A stretch of DNA of 64,000 nt, taken from positions 62,001 to 126,000 of the forward strand of contig NZ_CP036401.1 of NCBI RefSeq assembly GCF_004322755.1, given 5' to 3'. Positions within the stretch are counted from its first letter, which is position 1; every line of letters starts with the position of its first letter. The notes under the pieces are model-generated. The model ran no database searches. It was not told the origin of the DNA and was given only the letters and a program-made list of their open reading frames with translations. The DNA is from Pseudoduganella albidiflava (GTDB lineage: Bacteria; Pseudomonadota; Gammaproteobacteria; Burkholderiales; Burkholderiaceae_D). Position numbers and translations under genes: made by a program. Positions 51,441-59,356 of this stretch are shown here, in pieces.

Positions 51441-53656
51441 ACGTGAACGACGACCCGGGCCGGGGTGGCGCCGCCACCTGCCTGCCCCGCCTGCTGCTCG
51501 TCGACGACGAGCCGCGCCTGCTGTCCTCGTTGTACGAGCTGCTGCGCGACCGCGACTTCCACCTGGTCACCGCCGCCAGCGGCAGCGAGGCGCTGGTGCA
51601 CCTCGATGCCATGCGCTTCGACCTGGTGCTGCTCGACCTGCGCCTGCCCGACATCGGCGGGCACGAGATCATGGACGTGATCAACGCGCGCGACTACGAC
51701 TGCGACGTGATCGTGATGAGCGGCGAAGTGGGCATCGACGCCGCGATCGGCGCGCTCAAGCGGGGCGCCTACGATTACCTGCGCAAGCCGTACAGCCGCG
51801 AGGAATTGCTGAAGACGGTGGACAATGCGCTGCAGAAGCGCCGCCTGGCCGGCGACAACCAGCGCATCGCGCAGCGGCTGGAAACGTCCGAGAAGATGTA
51901 CCGCTACCTGGTGGACAGTTCGCCGGACATCATCTATACGCTCGACCACGAAGGCCGCTTCACGTTCGTCAACGACCGCGCCTACCAGCTGCTGGGCTTC
52001 ACGCGAGAGGAACTGATCGGCCGCCATTATTCCTTCGTGGTGCACGACGAGGACCTGGACCGCGCGCGCTACGTGTTCAACGAGCGCCGCGTGGACGAGC
52101 GCGCGTCGCGCAACGTGGAGCTGCGGCTCAAGTGCAATACCGCGCACGGCGCGGCCAACGGCGAGCGCACCTTCAACAACACGCTGATGACGATCTCGCT
52201 GAACGCGATCGGCATGCATGTGCCCGAGAATACGCCCCGTGGCGAGCGGCGCCGCGAATTCTTCGGCACCTACGGCGTGGCGCGCGACATCACGGACCGC
52301 AAGCGCGCCGAGGAGATGATCTCCTACCAGGCCTACCACGATATTTTGACGGACCTGCCGAACCGCATGCTGTTCAAGGACCGCCTGGGCCTGGCCGTGA
52401 TCCAGGCCAAGCGCAAGATGACGGAACTGGCCGTGATGTTCATCGACCTGGACCGCTTCAAGCTGGTCAACGATACGCTGGGCCACGTGAAGGGCGACGA
52501 GCTGCTGCAGCAGGCCGCGAGCCGCCTGAAGGGCTGCCTGCGCCGCGGGGACACGCTGGCGCGCCAGGGCGGCGACGAATTCACCATCGTCCTGCCCGAG
52601 CTGCGCGACCGTGACGACGCCAAGAGCGTCGCCGAGAAGTTCATCGATGCGCTGCAGCAGCCGTTCGACCTCGATGGTCACGTGGTGCACATCTCGGCAT
52701 CGATCGGCATCGCGGTCTACCCGGCCGATGGCGAGACGATCGACGAGCTGCTGCGCCATGCCGACATCGCCATGTACCAGGTCAAGGCGCTGGGCAAGAA
52801 TGGCCACAGCTTCTACCACCCGTCGATGCTGGACATGTCGCACCAGAAGATCGCGCTGGAGCAGGCGCTGCGCCGCGCGCTGGAGAACGGCGAGCTGGAA
52901 ATGTATTACCAGCCGCAGGTGGACCTGACCACCGGCCGCATCGTCGGCGCCGAAGGCCTGATGCGGTGGAACCACCCGGAGCGCGGCCTGCTGTCGGCCG
53001 GCGAGTTCCTGCCGTTCGCCGAGGAAAACGGCCTGATGCTGCCGCTGTCGGACTGGATGCTGGGCGCCCTGTGCCGCGACCTGCTGGCCTGGAACGCGGC
53101 CGGCGGCGACAGCCTGCGCCTGTCGCTGAACCTGTCGCCGCAATACCTGGACCGGGGCGACTTCTTCGAGAAGATGCGCGGCACGCTGGCGCGCAACGGC
53201 ATATCGCCGGCCCAGATCGAGGTGGAGATCACCGAGAACATCTGCATCCGCAATCCGCAGTATGCGATCGAGCAGCTCAACAAACTGTGCCAGCTGGGCG
53301 TGTCGGTGGCGATCGACGATTTCGGCACCGGCTATTCGTCGCTGGCTTACCTGCACCGCTTCCCGATCCACACGATCAAGGTCGACCAGAGCTTCGTCAA
53401 GGAGATCCACGACGAGGATGGCCATTATCCGGTGATCCTGGCGATCATCTCGATCGCCCGCGGGCTCGGGCTGCACCTGGTGGCCGAAGGCGTGGAAACG
53501 GCGGCGCAGGCGCGCTACCTGCAGGCCAACGGCTGCACCACGATGCAGGGCTACCTGTACTACCGGCCGGTATCGCTGGCGGGCTTCATCGGCGTGCTGA
53601 AACAACGGCAAGGCTTGCCGGAACACGAACCGCTGCCGCTCGCGTTGCAGGACTGA
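51437..53656 (+). CDS. receiver-PAS-GGDEF-EAL cyclic-di-GMP protein
   Basis: 739 residues. Receiver domain (phospho-acceptor Asp67 in LVLLDLRLPD), PAS at about 150-290 (YRYLVDSSPDIIYTLDHEGRF), GGDEF at 378-382 with the upstream RxxD inhibitory site (RRGD), and EAL domain starting with E506-G-L. The EAL metal and catalytic segments VEITEN, IDDFGTGYSSL and AEGVET are intact. Both cyclase and phosphodiesterase look competent; the net activity probably depends on phosphorylation by the overlapping kinase gene. Confidence 0.94.
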   Translation: MNVNDDPGRGGAATCLPRLLLVDDEPRLLSSLYELLRDRDFHLVTAASGSEALVHLDAMRFDLVLLDLRLPDIGGHEIMDVINARDYDCDVIVMSGEVGIDAAIGALKRGAYDYLRKPYSREELLKTVDNALQKRRLAGDNQRIAQRLETSEKMYRYLVDSSPDIIYTLDHEGRFTFVNDRAYQLLGFTREELIGRHYSFVVHDEDLDRARYVFNERRVDERASRNVELRLKCNTAHGAANGERTFNNTLMTISLNAIGMHVPENTPRGERRREFFGTYGVARDITDRKRAEEMISYQAYHDILTDLPNRMLFKDRLGLAVIQAKRKMTELAVMFIDLDRFKLVNDTLGHVKGDELLQQAASRLKGCLRRGDTLARQGGDEFTIVLPELRDRDDAKSVAEKFIDALQQPFDLDGHVVHISASIGIAVYPADGETIDELLRHADIAMYQVKALGKNGHSFYHPSMLDMSHQKIALEQALRRALENGELEMYYQPQVDLTTGRIVGAEGLMRWNHPERGLLSAGEFLPFAEENGLMLPLSDWMLGALCRDLLAWNAAGGDSLRLSLNLSPQYLDRGDFFEKMRGTLARNGISPAQIEVEITENICIRNPQYAIEQLNKLCQLGVSVAIDDFGTGYSSLAYLHRFPIHTIKVDQSFVKEIHDEDGHYPVILAIISIARGLGLHLVAEGVETAAQARYLQANGCTTMQGYLYYRPVSLAGFIGVLKQRQGLPEHEPLPLALQD

Positions 53657-53662
53657 CCGCGC

Positions 53663-55225
53663 ATGGGGGATCTCGCGCATATCCGGGCGCTGGCGGAAGA
53701 CGGCGTCGCGCATGCCCAGCACGCGCTGGGCTTCCGCTACTTCAATGGCGATGGCGTACCGCAAAGCTACGAGATGGCGCTGGCGTGGTACCGCCAGGCC
53801 GCCAACGGGGGGCTCGAGCAGGCGCAATACAACCTGGGCGTGATGTACCAGAAAGGCCAGGGTGTCGACATCGACCTGGCCGAAGCGGCACGCTGGTACC
53901 GCCTGGCCGCCGAACAGGGGTATCCCGCCGCGCAGTACAACCTCGGCTGGCTGTACGCCAAGGGCCACGGCATCGACCAGGATACCGATGCAGCGCGCCA
54001 CTGGTTCGGCAAGGCCGCCGAGCAGGGCGATGCCGGCGCCCAGAACAACCTCGGCATGATGTACGACACGGGCAAGGGCGTGCCGCAGGATTACGCGCAG
54101 GCGATCGCCTGGTACCGCAAGGCCGCCGGGCAGGGCTATGCGCGCGCCCAGTTCAACCTGGGGCAGCGCTACGAGAACGGCCAGGGCGTCGCGCGCGACG
54201 TGGAAGCGGCCATCGGCTGGTACCGCAAGGCGGCCGAGCAGGGCCACGCGGCGGCGCAGTTCAACCTGGCACTGCGCCACGAGAAGGGCGACGGCGTCGG
54301 GCAGGACAGCGCCGAAGCCGTGCGCTGGTACCGTGCGGCGGCGGAACAGGGCCATGCCAGCTCGCAGTTCAACCTGGCCCTGATCCACGACAACGGCCTG
54401 GGCGTGCCGCGCGACGAGCGGCAGGCGCTCGAATGGTACCGGCGCGCCGCCGCCTTGGGCCATGCCGCCGCGCAGGACAACCTGGGCCAGCGCTACGAGC
54501 TGGGGCAGGGCGTACCGCGCGACCCGGCCGAAGCGGCGCACTGGTACGGCAAGGCGGCCGGCCAGGGCTTTCCGGCGGCGCAGTACCACCTGGGCCAGCT
54601 ACATGAATCGGGCAACGGCGTGCCCCGCGATGCCGGCGCGGCGATCGACTGGTACCGCAAGGCGGCCGGCCAGGGCCACGTCCGCGCCCAGTTCGACCTG
54701 GGCCTGCGCTATGAAACGGGGCAGGGCGTGCCGCGCGACCTGGCCGAAGCGATGCACTGGTACGGCCGCGCGGCGGAGCAGGACTACGCCGCCGCCCAGT
54801 ACAACCTCGGCGTGCTGCACGACCGCGACGACAGCCCCGCGCCGGATGTGATGCGGGCGAACGCCTGGTATGCCAAGGCGGCCGGCCAGGGCCATACGCT
54901 GGCGCAGTTCACGCTCGCGCTCCGCTACGACAATGGCCTGGGCGTGCCACGCGACTTTGCCCTCGCCTTCGACTGGTACCGCCAGGCAGCACTGCAGGGC
55001 CACGCCCGCGCCCAGCTGAACGTGGGCCTGATGTATTTCGCCGGCCAGGGCACCCCCGCCGACATGGCCCAGGCCCTGCAGTGGTTCCAGCTCGCCGAAC
55101 GCAACGGCGAACCCGGCGCCACCCGCTACCTGCGCGAAGCCAGCCATCGCCTGGGCACTGTCGCTTCCACCTCCCACTCAGCTTCCACCGCTGTCGAGCC
55201 CGTGTCAGGGTGCCTGACACCCTGA
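53663..55225 (+). CDS. Sel1-repeat (SLR) protein
   Basis: 520 residues, almost entirely 36-residue Sel1-like repeats, about 13 in number (pattern AQYNLG.MY..G.GV..D..EA..WYRKAAEQG). There is no signal peptide, so it is a cytoplasmic scaffold. It starts 6 nt after the GGDEF-EAL gene, suggesting it assembles partners for that pathway. The last 15 or so codons (after HRLGTVASTS) differ: the final ones (EPVSGCLTP) are read from an intergenic repeat hairpin that has grown into the gene end. Confidence 0.92.
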   Translation: MGDLAHIRALAEDGVAHAQHALGFRYFNGDGVPQSYEMALAWYRQAANGGLEQAQYNLGVMYQKGQGVDIDLAEAARWYRLAAEQGYPAAQYNLGWLYAKGHGIDQDTDAARHWFGKAAEQGDAGAQNNLGMMYDTGKGVPQDYAQAIAWYRKAAGQGYARAQFNLGQRYENGQGVARDVEAAIGWYRKAAEQGHAAAQFNLALRHEKGDGVGQDSAEAVRWYRAAAEQGHASSQFNLALIHDNGLGVPRDERQALEWYRRAAALGHAAAQDNLGQRYELGQGVPRDPAEAAHWYGKAAGQGFPAAQYHLGQLHESGNGVPRDAGAAIDWYRKAAGQGHVRAQFDLGLRYETGQGVPRDLAEAMHWYGRAAEQDYAAAQYNLGVLHDRDDSPAPDVMRANAWYAKAAGQGHTLAQFTLALRYDNGLGVPRDFALAFDWYRQAALQGHARAQLNVGLMYFAGQGTPADMAQALQWFQLAERNGEPGATRYLREASHRLGTVASTSHSASTAVEPVSGCLTP

Positions 55226-55350
55226 CACAGCCTCTGCAATAGCACCCCAGTCGAGCCCGTGTCAGCGTGCCTGGGAGGAGTGATGCCTTGCAAGGCATCA
55301 CCGCATTGCAGGCAAAGAGCGGTGCTCTTTGAAACCCCTGCAATGCCCCC
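55202..55350. repeat. repeat hairpin and reversed two-hairpin module (copy F)
   Basis: GTGTCAGGGTG and CACCCTGACAC (55202-55226) form an 11-bp hairpin containing the core GGTGCCTGACACC and the Sel1 gene's stop codon. GAGCCCGTGTCAG.GTGCCTG recurs at 55253. Then comes a reversed module: a 22-bp palindrome 55280-55301 (arm GTGATGCCTTG), GCATTGCAGG 55303-55312, hairpin 55313-55331 with 8-bp arms CAAAGAGC/GCTCTTTG, and CCTGCAATGC 55337-55346. The outer stem here is 10 bp, longer than in other copies. Confidence 0.82.
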
Positions 55351-55464
55351 CTGACATTTGCAACTTCTGCAATCCGACCCACGACACAGGCTCGGCAATT
55401 AAATTTGATGCTGTGTGACAATTGGTGATGGAGTTTTGAATTTCCATGCCGTAATTGATGAGTA

Positions 55465-55483
55465 GAGGAAATTTCTATTCCTC
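55465..55483 (+). promoter_or_regulatory. leader inverted repeat before flagellin gene
   Basis: GAGGAA and TTCCTC, 7 nt apart, lie 20-38 nt before the flagellin ATG in an AT-rich leader. The hairpin would sequester the purine-rich GAGGAA, the best ribosome-binding-like sequence nearby. No sigma-28 box with proper spacing was found. Confidence 0.35.
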
Positions 55484-55502
55484 ATAAGGCAATGGTGCCG
55501 GC

Positions 55503-56315
55503 ATGGCAATGATCTTGAACACCAATGTGAATTCGCTGTTCGTCCAGCGGGCACTGGCGCGCTCGTCGGCCGACATCGCGACGTCGCTGCAGCGCCTGTC
55601 CAGTGGCTTGCGCATCAATTCGGCGAAGGATGATCCGGCGGGTCTGGCGATCGCGCAGCGCATGTCGGCGCAGCTGCGCGGCCTCTCCCAGGCTGGCCGC
55701 AACCTGAACGACGGGATCTCGGTGGCGCAGACGGCCGAGGGGGCGATCGGCGAGCTGGGCAACAATTACCAGCGCATCCGCGAACTGGCCGTGCAGGCGG
55801 CCAACGACACCAACAACGCCAGCGACCGCCAGGCGATCCAGATCGAAGCCAGCCAGCTGGTGCTGGAAAACCGGCGCATCGTGGCCGAGACACGCTTCAA
55901 CGGTATCGCGCTGCTCGATGGCTCGTTCGCCGGCGCGGTGCAGGCCAGCGACCGCGCCGGCGACACCATCGATTTCTCGATCGGCGCCATGCTCACCACC
56001 GAAGATGCCGACATCGACATGGGCAGCCATGCCGGCGCCACCGCGGCGCTGCAGTACATCGACGGCAAGCTGGAGTTCCTCAACAAGCAGCGCGCCAGCC
56101 TGGGCGCGATGCAGAACCGCTTCACGTACGCCTACGGCAATGCGATGATGGCCTCGGAAAACCTGGCCGCGGCGCGCTCGCGCATCATGGATACCGACTA
56201 TGCCGCCGAAGCCTCGAAGCTCACGCGCGCCCAGATCCTGCAGCAGGCCGGCTTCGCCATGCTGGCCCAGGCCAACTCGGCGCCGAGGATGATCCTCGAG
56301 CTGCTGCGCCAGTGA
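55503..56315 (+). CDS. flagellin, short form
   Basis: 270 residues. The conserved N-terminal D0/D1 ([52 protein letters not shown]) and C-terminal D1/D0 ([33 protein letters not shown]) regions are joined by a short middle, so the surface-exposed D2/D3 domains are nearly absent. It polymerises into the flagellar filament. No other flagellar gene is in the window, so it is a stand-alone flagellin copy. ATG 55509 is an alternative start but 55503 matches the family N-terminus better. Confidence 0.94.
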   Translation: MAMILNTNVNSLFVQRALARSSADIATSLQRLSSGLRINSAKDDPAGLAIAQRMSAQLRGLSQAGRNLNDGISVAQTAEGAIGELGNNYQRIRELAVQAANDTNNASDRQAIQIEASQLVLENRRIVAETRFNGIALLDGSFAGAVQASDRAGDTIDFSIGAMLTTEDADIDMGSHAGATAALQYIDGKLEFLNKQRASLGAMQNRFTYAYGNAMMASENLAAARSRIMDTDYAAEASKLTRAQILQQAGFAMLAQANSAPRMILELLRQ

Positions 56316-56334
56316 TCCGGCGCGCCCGGCCGCT

Positions 56335-57498
56335 TCACCGTTTGCCGAACTGCCGGTCCAGCCAGTCGTACGCGTAGTCCTGCGCCTCCTTCGGGAATTC
56401 GTGGCCGCCCGGCCGCACGACCGCCTCGAACTTGTCCGCCGCGCCGTAGGCCTGCCACACCTTGCCCATCTTCGCGTACGCCGCGCGCACCGCGGCCACG
56501 GGGAACAGCTTGTCCGTTTCGCCGGCGAAGAACAGCGTGGGCTTCGGTGCGGCAAGGCTGGCCACGTCCGGATGATCGAGGTAGCGCAGCAGCCCCGGAT
56601 GCATCATCTGGAAGGCGGACGAGCCGCGCAGCTGGTTGCTGCCGGGGACCATCAAGCCTTCCGTGGTGGCCATCCAGTTCGAGGCGATGACGGCGGTGAC
56701 CGCGTCCGACAGCGCGCCCACCTGCCACGCACGGAACGCGCCCATCGAGAAGCCCAGCGCCGCCACGCGCTTCGTGTCCACTTCCGGCAGCGACGCCAGG
56801 AACTCGGCCGCACGGACATCTTCCAGCGCCATGTTGCCGGACATCGAGCTGCCCAGGTTGAAGAAGTTCGAGGCCAGCGCCTGCTGCTGTTCGCCCGTCA
56901 GCGGGCCGCGGTCGCCCCAGCCCACGGCATCCGTGCACAGCACCACGTAGCCGCGGGCGGCCAGCGCATCGCCCGGCCAGCGGCCGGAAAAGTGCTTGTC
57001 GGCCCAAGCCTTGGCGGAAGCATGTTTCGCCCCATCGGCCGCGTTCACCGTACCGAAAGGCTCGATCATCTTTTCCTTGCCGATGTCGAACTTGCCGCCG
57101 TGATCGTGCAGCATCAGCGTCGCCGGATGCCTGCCGGCGGACTTCGGCACCAGCAGCAGCGCGCGCACGCGGCTCATGCCGGTCAGGTTGAACACCACCT
57201 GCCGCGCCACGTAGCTGCCGCGATCTTCCTCGGCGATGACTTCGGCCTTGAACGGCGTGCGGTCGGGCTGCTGCAGCGTGGCTTCCCACACTTTGGCACG
57301 GCCCTTCTCGCGCCACGCTTTCAGGTCCTTCACGGCCGGCGACCATGCCATCGGATACGTCATCTTCGCCTTCAGCGCGGGAGCGAAGACGGGCATGTTG
57401 TGTTCGATGCCGGGGGATTCGTAGCTCTGGGCGGCGGCGCCGGCGGCCAGCAGGAAGGACAGGGGGGCGGACAGCAGGGCGGTGCGGCGATTCGTCAT
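56335..57498 (-). CDS. secreted alpha/beta hydrolase (dienelactone-hydrolase/acetyl-esterase type)
   Basis: 387 residues. Signal peptide MTNRRTALLSAPLSFLLAAG..AQ; nucleophile elbow GFSMG (in VAALGFSMGAFRAWQ), acid Asp in AGETDKLFPVAAV, and His in GGHEFPKEA, so the triad is complete. VFNLTGMSRVRALLLVPKSAGRHPATLMLHDHGG resembles the Abhydrolase_7/acetylxylan-esterase group. The substrate is probably an ester on plant polysaccharide or a similar compound. The start at 57498 is set by the signal peptide. It is convergent with flagellin, 19 bp apart. Confidence 0.85.
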   Translation of the reverse strand: MTNRRTALLSAPLSFLLAAGAAAQSYESPGIEHNMPVFAPALKAKMTYPMAWSPAVKDLKAWREKGRAKVWEATLQQPDRTPFKAEVIAEEDRGSYVARQVVFNLTGMSRVRALLLVPKSAGRHPATLMLHDHGGKFDIGKEKMIEPFGTVNAADGAKHASAKAWADKHFSGRWPGDALAARGYVVLCTDAVGWGDRGPLTGEQQQALASNFFNLGSSMSGNMALEDVRAAEFLASLPEVDTKRVAALGFSMGAFRAWQVGALSDAVTAVIASNWMATTEGLMVPGSNQLRGSSAFQMMHPGLLRYLDHPDVASLAAPKPTLFFAGETDKLFPVAAVRAAYAKMGKVWQAYGAADKFEAVVRPGGHEFPKEAQDYAYDWLDRQFGKR

Positions 57499-57635
57499 TC
57501 GGTCTCCTTCGGTCTCCTTGTGTGTGCAGGCATTTTGCCACGCTGGATTCCTTTGTGAAATTGCAATACGATGGGCCAGCTTTCGCATCGCGATGAAAGC
57601 GCCCGGGTGCCTATAACAAGTCCAAGGAGTCCTCC

Positions 57636-58673
57636 ATGTCCCGTCGTGCCGTTTCCGCTGTCGTTCCCGTACTGTGCCTTTCCCTGCTGACCGCATCCGC
57701 CTGGGCGCAGACCGAGCCGCCGCAGCCCGCCACCGAGCCTGTCGCGGGCACTGCCGCCGCGCCCGAGGCGCCGCCGGAACAGATCCTCGTCGTCGGCCAG
57801 AAACCCGGCCCGGGCTTGTGGAAAGTGTCGAAGGACGATCACGTGATGTGGGTGTTCGGCACCTATGCCCCGCTGCCGAAGAACATGGAATGGCGCTCGC
57901 AGCAGGTGGAAAAGCTCATCGCGCAATCGCAGGAACTGATCACCGCGCCGAGCGCCAACCTGGGCATGGGCTGGTTCCGCAGCCTGACCGTCCTGCCATT
58001 CATGATCGGCATGGAGGATAACCCGGACGGCAAGGTGCTGGGCGACCTGGTGCCCCCGGAAACGCACCTGCGCTGGCTTGCCTTGCGCAAGAAATACCTG
58101 AAGGACGACGACGATTTCGAGCGCAAGCGCCCGCTGTTCGCCGCCGGCGAGCTGTCGGAGAAGGCCATGTCCGCCGCCGGGCTGTCGAAGCAGATGGACC
58201 TGACGAAGAAGATGGTCCAGATCGCCGAGCAGAACAAGGTGAAAGTCACGTGGGCCACGGTGAAGATGGAGCTGGACAGCCCGGTCAAGGCGATCCGCGA
58301 ATTCAAGAAGACCCCGCTGGAAGACGTGGCCTGCTTCACGAAAACGGTCGACCGCTTTGAAACCGACCTCGATGCGCTGCGCGCCCGCGCCAACGCATGG
58401 TCGAAAGGCGATATCGATGCGATCCGCGGCCTCGATTTCTCGGAGCAGGAAGCGGCCTGCCTGAACGCGGTGCAGAACAGCAAGGTGATGCAGGAACGGG
58501 GCCTCGGCGACATCGACGGCAAGATGCGGGCCACCTGGATCGGCGCCGCGGAAAAGGCGCTGGGCGCCAACAAGAGCACGTTCGCCGTGCTGCCGCTCCG
58601 GTTCATCCTGGGCAAGCAGAGTTACCTGGCCGAGCTGCAGGCCAAGGGGTATGTGCTGGAACAGCCGGAATAA
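57636..58673 (+). CDS. TraB/GumN-family protein
   Basis: 345 residues with a signal peptide (ends near SAWAQ) and a Pro/Ala/Glu linker. GLWKVSKDDHVMWVFGTYAPLPKNMEW is the TraB/GumN opening motif, with the family's conserved tail near KQSYLAELQAKGYVLE. The usual GTxH is GTYA here: the histidine found in many TraB/GumN proteins is replaced by Ala. The family has been linked to polysaccharide or metalloprotease-like roles, unproven. A hairpin follows 14 bp after the stop. Confidence 0.85.
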   Translation: MSRRAVSAVVPVLCLSLLTASAWAQTEPPQPATEPVAGTAAAPEAPPEQILVVGQKPGPGLWKVSKDDHVMWVFGTYAPLPKNMEWRSQQVEKLIAQSQELITAPSANLGMGWFRSLTVLPFMIGMEDNPDGKVLGDLVPPETHLRWLALRKKYLKDDDDFERKRPLFAAGELSEKAMSAAGLSKQMDLTKKMVQIAEQNKVKVTWATVKMELDSPVKAIREFKKTPLEDVACFTKTVDRFETDLDALRARANAWSKGDIDAIRGLDFSEQEAACLNAVQNSKVMQERGLGDIDGKMRATWIGAAEKALGANKSTFAVLPLRFILGKQSYLAELQAKGYVLEQPE

Positions 58674-58687
58674 GCCCGGCACCCTGA

Positions 58688-58714
58688 CACGCACCGGCCG
58701 CATGCCGGTGCGTG
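58688..58714 (+). terminator. hairpin after TraB/GumN gene
   Basis: An 11-bp perfect stem, CACGCACCGGC and GCCGGTGCGTG, with loop CGCAT. It has no T-tract, and TGACA/TGTCA flank it, so it may be another member of the intergenic repeat family acting as a transcript end. Confidence 0.45.
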
Positions 58715-59210
58715 GCTCATGTCAAACCATGCCATTTCATGATTACCGGCGAGCTCCGCGGGCCTGCCCGGTATGCCGGTATTCCCGCACACGAATAAAC
58801 ATGGGGATAGCCGCCAAATCAGTGCCTGATTAATAATGCTGAGCAGAACAGATAATTTCCCCGCGGTTAAATAATATGCCGCCAATGCGAATGCGGTACA
58901 TCCTTGATTAATCTCAAGTGCCCGCAGCAAGGTGGTAACGTGCCGCCATGCGGCTGGAGATAATCGAGCATAACCGCCGGCGCGGATCGCACGCCATGCC
59001 AAGGCTATTACTAGCATCCATGAATCGGCTTTCACATCGCTAGCCGCGAAGTCGCTTGCACCTGGTAAGGCGAGCGATTATAAATCGACTTTTTCCCGTA
59101 TTATCTGGATAATAACGCGGATGAATTCGTTACACCCGGTTCCAGCGCGGCCGATGTATCCAGCCACCCCGGGCAGCTTTATCCGGAACGCCTTCGAGTA
59201 CCACCGGGGC

Positions 59211-59295
59211 TGCATTTCCGAATGCACTGCATTTTCCGAACGCACTATATTTCCGAACGCACAGTACTTTGAACGCACTGTACTTTTGAACATAC
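59211..59295 (+). repeat. five 17-bp imperfect tandem repeats upstream of vgrG
   Basis: The units start at 59211, 59228, 59246, 59263 and 59279; consensus T.NATTTCCGAACGCAC, 16-18 bp long. They drift in order: the first three keep TTTCCGAA, the last two have ACTTTGAAC. They end about 60 bp before the vgrG start, where binding sites for a regulator could lie. Confidence 0.75.
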
Positions 59296-59356
59296 GCGCC
59301 TGCGTGCTTTTTCGAATCAGTCCACGCTGCGCGGCAAACCGGACATTCATGACACG

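Larger units (their letters stand above)
58674..59356. other. 683-bp non-coding gap before the T6SS module
   Basis: No convincing gene. It holds a strong hairpin (58688-58714), an AT-rich stretch around 58820-58910, an ATTATC/GATAAT palindrome near 59099-59112, and five imperfect 17-bp repeats (59211-59295). Base composition drops clearly below that of the neighbours, which suits a horizontally acquired edge of the T6SS cargo module or a promoter region. Confidence 0.6.

Noticed and set aside
55380..55502. Sigma-28 promoter before flagellin.
   Set aside because: GCCGTAAT at 55448 resembles the -10, but there is no TAAA 15 nt upstream.
58622..59035. Minus-strand frame of about 137 codons in the non-coding gap.
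   Set aside because: It overlaps the TraB/GumN gene end, has no ribosome site and no recognisable motif.
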